From an uncultured Porphyromonadaceae bacterium (lineage in GTDB: Bacteria > Bacteroidota > Bacteroidia > Bacteroidales > Muribaculaceae): a DNA stretch of 64,000 nt. A program made the translations under genes and the position numbers. The stretch is from the NCBI GenBank assembly GCA_902491625.1, contig CABUIO010000002.1, forward strand, positions 124,001-188,000, read 5' to 3'. The notes under the pieces were generated by a model. That model did not search any database, was not told the DNA's origin, and saw only the letters and a list, made by a program, of their open reading frames with translations. This document shows positions 60,556-64,000 of the stretch, piece after piece. The stretch's first letter is position 1. The number at the start of each line of letters is the position of its first letter.

Positions 60556-63027
60556 ATGAATATAAGCTACAAGTGGCTGAAACGCTACATCGATTTCTCC
60601 CTTTCTCCCAAGGATCTTGCCGCAGCACTCACTTCGCTGGGCCTCGAATGTGACACGGTGGAGGAAGTTGAATCCATCCGCGGAGGACTCCGCGGCATCG
60701 TTATCGGCAAAGTGCTCACATGCACCGAGCATCCCAACTCCGACCATCTGCACATCACTACCTGCGATCTCGGCACCGGCGAGCCTGTACAGATCGTCTG
60801 CGGCGCTCCCAACGTCGCCGCCGGACAGACTGTCGTCGTGGCGACCGTGGGCACGATCCTCTACAACGGCGACGAGTCCTTCCAGATCAAGAAATCGAAG
60901 ATCCGCGGCGTCGAGTCCTTCGGCATGATCTGTGCCGAAGACGAGATCGGCCTTGGCGCTTCCCACGACGGCATCATGGTGCTCCCCGACGGAGCCGCGG
61001 CTCCCGGCACTCCCGCCGCCGAATATTTCGGCGTGGAGAGCGACTACCGCCTCGAAGTGGAGCTTACCCCCAACCGCGTCGACGGAGCAAGCCACTACGG
61101 CGTGGCCCGCGACCTCAAGGCTTACCTCCGCCGCCACGGCGAGAGCGGCGCCGAAGTGCTGACACCTTCCGTGGCCGACTTCGCGCCCTCGCGCAACGAC
61201 GGCGCCGTCTCCGTGGAAGTAGCCGACACCAAGGCTTGCCCGCGCTACAGCGGCGTGACAATCCGCGGCATAAAGGTGGCTGAATCTCCCAAATGGCTCA
61301 AGGAACTTCTCGAAGCCGCCGGTCAGCGTCCCATCAACAACATCGTGGACATCACCAACTTCATCCTCCTCGGCATGGGACAGCCGCTCCACTGCTTCGA
61401 CCTCGCCAAAGTGGCCGGAGAACGTATCGTGGTGCGCAGCGCCACGCAGGGCGAGAAATTCGTGACCCTCGACGGCGTGGAGCGCACCCTCAACGGCGCC
61501 GACCTGATGATCTGCGACGCCGAGAAGCCTATGTGCCTCGCCGGTGTGTTCGGAGGTCTCGACTCCGGCGTCACGGAAGCGACCACCGACGTCTTCATAG
61601 AGAGCGCATGGTTCAATCCCACACGCATCCGCAAGACAGCACGCCGCCACGGCCTCAGCACCGACGCCTCCTTCCGCTATGAGCGCGGCACCGACCCCAA
61701 CATCACGGTCTACGCTGCAAAACTCGCCGCGCTGCTCATCCGCGAGCTTGCCGGCGGCGAAATCTGCGGCGAGCCTGTCGACATCTATCCCGAGCCTGTC
61801 GCTCCTTTCCGCACAGACCTCAGCCTCGACTATTGCAACCGACTGATCGGCAAGATCATACCCGCCGACGAGATAAAGGCCATCCTCCGTTCGCTCGACA
61901 TCGCCATTACGGCCGAGGAGGGGGACACCCTCAGCCTTGAGATCCCCAACTACCGCGTCGACGTGCAGCGTCCCTGCGACGTCGTGGAGGAGATCCTCCG
62001 CGTCTACGGCTACAACAACGTGGAGATCTCGCCGCGTATGCACGCCACACTCTCCATCCGCACCGCCGTCGACGAGAGCTACCGCCTCCAGAACATCGTC
62101 AGCGAGCAACTCACCGCCGAGGGATACCGCGAGATCGTCAACAACTCGCTCACGGCCGTGGCATACTACGAGGGCAACCCTCTCTATCCCATCGAGAATT
62201 CCGTCCGTCTGCTCAATCCTCTGAGCAACGACCTCGCCCTGATGCGCCAGACGCTCCTCTACGGCGGTCTGGAGACCATCGCCCACAACGCAAACCGCAA
62301 GAATCCCGACCTCGCCCTCTACGAGTTCGGCAACGTATACCATCTCGACCCCTCCAAGGAATCGACCCAGGAGAAGCCTCTCGCGCCATTCAGCGAGGAG
62401 ATGCATCTCGGCATCTGGCTCACAGGTCTGCGCCGCAGCGCCTCGTGGAACGCCCGGGCCGAGGAATCGACCGTCTTCGACCTCAAGGCCGCCGTCTGCA
62501 ACATCTTCCGCCGCCTCGGCATCAGCGAACCGGCCATCGACATGAAGCAGACCGCCGACGACATCTTCCCGGCACGCCTCGACATCGCGACGCGCTCGGG
62601 CAAGACGCTCGGATTCATCGCCATCGTGGGCCGCAAGGAGCTGAAACGCTTCGACATTTCCTCCCCGGTGGCATTCGCCGCCCTCCGCTGGGGCGAACTT
62701 GTGGCGCTTGCCATGAAGGTTAAGACCGGATACACCGAAATACCCAAGACACATCCCGTGCACCGCGATCTCGCCTTTCTGCTCGACAAGAATGTCAGCT
62801 TCGCCGACGTCGAGCGCATCGTCCGCTCTGCCGACAAGAAACTCCTCCGCGGCGTCACCCTCTTCGACGTCTACGAGGGCGACAAACTCCCCGAGGGCAA
62901 AAAGAGCTACGCCATCAGCATCACCCTGCAGGACAACGAGAAGACGCTCCTCGACAAGCAGATCGACGCCGTCATGCAGAAGATCGTCAAGAGCCTTGAG
63001 CATCAGCTCGGCGCACAACTCCGATAA
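60556..63027 (+). CDS. pheT: Phenylalanine-tRNA ligase beta subunit
   Basis: An 823-residue subunit that pairs with PheS to charge tRNA-Phe. It has an N-terminal EMAP/tRNA-binding domain (about 40-150, VLTCTEHPNSDHLHITTCDLG), the B3/B4 editing domain, the B5 domain, the synthetase-like core, and the C-terminal ferredoxin-fold anticodon-binding domain (TEIPKTHPVHRDLAFLLDKN to the end). Length is normal. pheS is not next to it; only yebC follows, 22 bases later. Separation from pheS is common in this phylum. Confidence 0.97.
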   Translation: MNISYKWLKRYIDFSLSPKDLAAALTSLGLECDTVEEVESIRGGLRGIVIGKVLTCTEHPNSDHLHITTCDLGTGEPVQIVCGAPNVAAGQTVVVATVGTILYNGDESFQIKKSKIRGVESFGMICAEDEIGLGASHDGIMVLPDGAAAPGTPAAEYFGVESDYRLEVELTPNRVDGASHYGVARDLKAYLRRHGESGAEVLTPSVADFAPSRNDGAVSVEVADTKACPRYSGVTIRGIKVAESPKWLKELLEAAGQRPINNIVDITNFILLGMGQPLHCFDLAKVAGERIVVRSATQGEKFVTLDGVERTLNGADLMICDAEKPMCLAGVFGGLDSGVTEATTDVFIESAWFNPTRIRKTARRHGLSTDASFRYERGTDPNITVYAAKLAALLIRELAGGEICGEPVDIYPEPVAPFRTDLSLDYCNRLIGKIIPADEIKAILRSLDIAITAEEGDTLSLEIPNYRVDVQRPCDVVEEILRVYGYNNVEISPRMHATLSIRTAVDESYRLQNIVSEQLTAEGYREIVNNSLTAVAYYEGNPLYPIENSVRLLNPLSNDLALMRQTLLYGGLETIAHNANRKNPDLALYEFGNVYHLDPSKESTQEKPLAPFSEEMHLGIWLTGLRRSASWNARAEESTVFDLKAAVCNIFRRLGISEPAIDMKQTADDIFPARLDIATRSGKTLGFIAIVGRKELKRFDISSPVAFAALRWGELVALAMKVKTGYTEIPKTHPVHRDLAFLLDKNVSFADVERIVRSADKKLLRGVTLFDVYEGDKLPEGKKSYAISITLQDNEKTLLDKQIDAVMQKIVKSLEHQLGAQLR

Positions 63028-63049
63028 CAAAGAAAAACAGATTATATAA

Positions 63050-63766
63050 ATGGGAAGAGCATTTGAATTCCGCAAAGCCCGCAAGCTCAAACGCTGGGGC
63101 AATATGAGCCGCACGTTCACACGTATCGGCAAGGAGATAACAATCGCAGCCAAATCGGGCGGCGGCGACCCTGACAACAATCCGCGTCTGCGCGTGCTGA
63201 TTCAGAACGCAAAGGCAGCCAACATGCCCAAGGAGAATGTGGAACGCGCCATCAAGAAGGCTACCGAGAAAGACGCCTCCGACTACAAGGAGATCGTATA
63301 CGAAGGATACGCACCCCACGGCGTCGCCATCGTGGTCGAGACCGCCACAGACAACAACCAGCGCACCGTGGCCAACGTCCGCTCCTACTTCAACAAGTTC
63401 GGCGGCTCGCTCGGCACCTCCGGCTCCCTCTCGTTCCTTTTCGACCACAAGAGCGTGTTCCACCTCAAACCCAAAGAGGGAATGGATCTCGAAGAGCTGG
63501 CACTGGAGCTTATCGACTTCGGTGTCGACGAACTCGATGCAGAGGAAGAGGAATGGGTGGCCTACGCTCCTTTCGACCAGTTCGCGGCACTCCAGAAATA
63601 CTTCGAGGAGAACGGATTCGAGCTTATCAGCGCCGAATTCGAGCGTATCCCCACCGACTACAAGGAAGTGACCGCCGAGCAGCGCGAGATCATCGACAAG
63701 CTCCTTGAGAAATTCGAGGACGACGAGGATGTGCAGAACGTCTACCACAACATGAAGGAAGACTGA
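63050..63766 (+). CDS. YebC/PmpR family protein
   Basis: A 238-residue cytoplasmic protein of the YebC family, named as transcriptional regulators and recently linked to relief of ribosome stalling at proline stretches. The opening MGRAFEFRKARKLKRWG and the segment NPRLRVLIQNAKAANMPKENVERAIKK are diagnostic. It shares the pheT promoter and ends before a clear terminator. Confidence 0.92.
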   Translation: MGRAFEFRKARKLKRWGNMSRTFTRIGKEITIAAKSGGGDPDNNPRLRVLIQNAKAANMPKENVERAIKKATEKDASDYKEIVYEGYAPHGVAIVVETATDNNQRTVANVRSYFNKFGGSLGTSGSLSFLFDHKSVFHLKPKEGMDLEELALELIDFGVDELDAEEEEWVAYAPFDQFAALQKYFEENGFELISAEFERIPTDYKEVTAEQREIIDKLLEKFEDDEDVQNVYHNMKED

Positions 63767-63795
63767 TCCCCCCGCCACATCCGATACCTAATAAT

Positions 63796-63818
63796 CCCAT
63801 GCCGTCGGCATGGGTTTT
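63796..63818 (+). terminator. Terminator of pheT-yebC
   Basis: cccatgccg pairs with cggcatggg (63796-63814), followed by TTTT. It lies between convergent genes and may serve both. Confidence 0.75.
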
Positions 63819-63826
63819 CTGTAATA

Positions 63827-64000
63827 TCAAATAGCCTGTGAAGGTATCTGCTCCGGTGTAAGCTGGCGCCGGATCAGCGCCGCGTATTCTCCGTCAAGCT
63901 CCATAAGCTCGCCGTGTGTGCCGGATTCAGTAACGATGCCGTCAGCCATACAGACAATCCTGTCGGCGTCTCTGATTGTGGAAAGCCGGTGAGCCGCGAT
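63827..64000 (-). CDS. ABC exporter ATPase, C-terminal end (runs off window)
   Basis: The last 57 residues of an ABC transporter ATP-binding domain enter from the right edge. AHRLSTIRDADRIV contains the H-loop histidine, and the following GIVTESGTHGELM...YAALIRRQ is the usual end of a fused membrane-ATPase exporter of the MsbA/LmrA type. Substrate cannot be inferred. It is convergent with yebC. Confidence 0.88.
   Translation of the reverse strand: MAAHRLSTIRDADRIVCMADGIVTESGTHGELMELDGEYAALIRRQLTPEQIPSQAI

Noticed and set aside
60382..63180. A 932-codon open frame on the minus strand opposite pheT
   Set aside because: It is the antisense shadow of pheT, caused by high GC and codon bias; pheT is certain on the plus strand.

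Overview
The window is a GC-rich stretch of a Bacteroidota chromosome, most likely order Bacteroidales and plausibly a Muribaculaceae-type gut commensal. This is an inference from several signs: Bacteroidota promoters (TTG, 20 bases, TAnnTTTG) recur before genes on both strands; SecD and SecF are one protein; the 2-oxoacid:ferredoxin oxidoreductase alpha subunit carries a fused gamma domain; DUF4294-, DUF4919- and WbqC-type proteins, a YehU-type kinase with a LytTR regulator, and OMP-barrel proteins are present. I saw no rRNA, tRNA, CRISPR array, prophage or intact insertion sequence.

Layout. 1-4233 (minus): partial Crp/Fnr-like gene with an apparent frameshift, OmpA-type lipoprotein, secDF. 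4537-6528: Ig-like lipoprotein. 6529-7265: dispersed palindromic repeats. 7266-9014 (minus): two membrane proteins, one a flippase-like LPG_synthase_TM protein. 9167-15456: deoC, a proline-rich membrane protein, and a SNF2 helicase overlapping a large partner of unknown function. 16315-19807: dapB-lepB-WbqC-DUF4294 operon. 19940-24541 (minus): large secreted adhesin-like protein. 24968-29126: LytTR regulator and kinase, divergent from an outer-membrane barrel receptor. 29127-29809: MITE-like element and a very large nested palindrome. 29810-30574 (minus): lipoprotein. 30870-33116: RNase R. 33595-37922 (minus): L,D-carboxypeptidase, VWA-like lipoprotein, panB, acyltransferase. 38212-41130: korAB. 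41220-42653: radical SAM enzyme and a membrane protein. 43258-50064: the cassette described below. 50092-60349: mutS, TPR protein, outer-membrane barrel, small proteins, DUF4919 protein, SlyD-like isomerase. 60556-63766: pheT and yebC. 63827-64000 (minus): end of an ABC exporter gene.

The most unusual locus is 43258-50064. Behind one strong promoter lie a four-helix membrane protein, a divergent tubulin/FtsZ-like protein with two glycine-rich nucleotide loops, a 1143-residue protein whose C-terminal half has the three nucleotide-binding motifs of the actin/Hsp70 fold, and a single-pass membrane protein with an acidic Thr/Glu periplasmic stretch and a nine-aspartate run. The tubulin-like and actin-like genes overlap by four bases. 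A tubulin-type and an actin-type nucleotide-binding protein made together with two membrane proteins suggests a membrane-anchored filament or membrane-remodelling apparatus. The function is an inference.

The second theme is non-coding. At least four families of short intergenic elements (two kinds of nested inverted repeat, a serial-hairpin module and a 9-bp tandem repeat) occur two or more times here, and they fill most of the larger gaps between genes.
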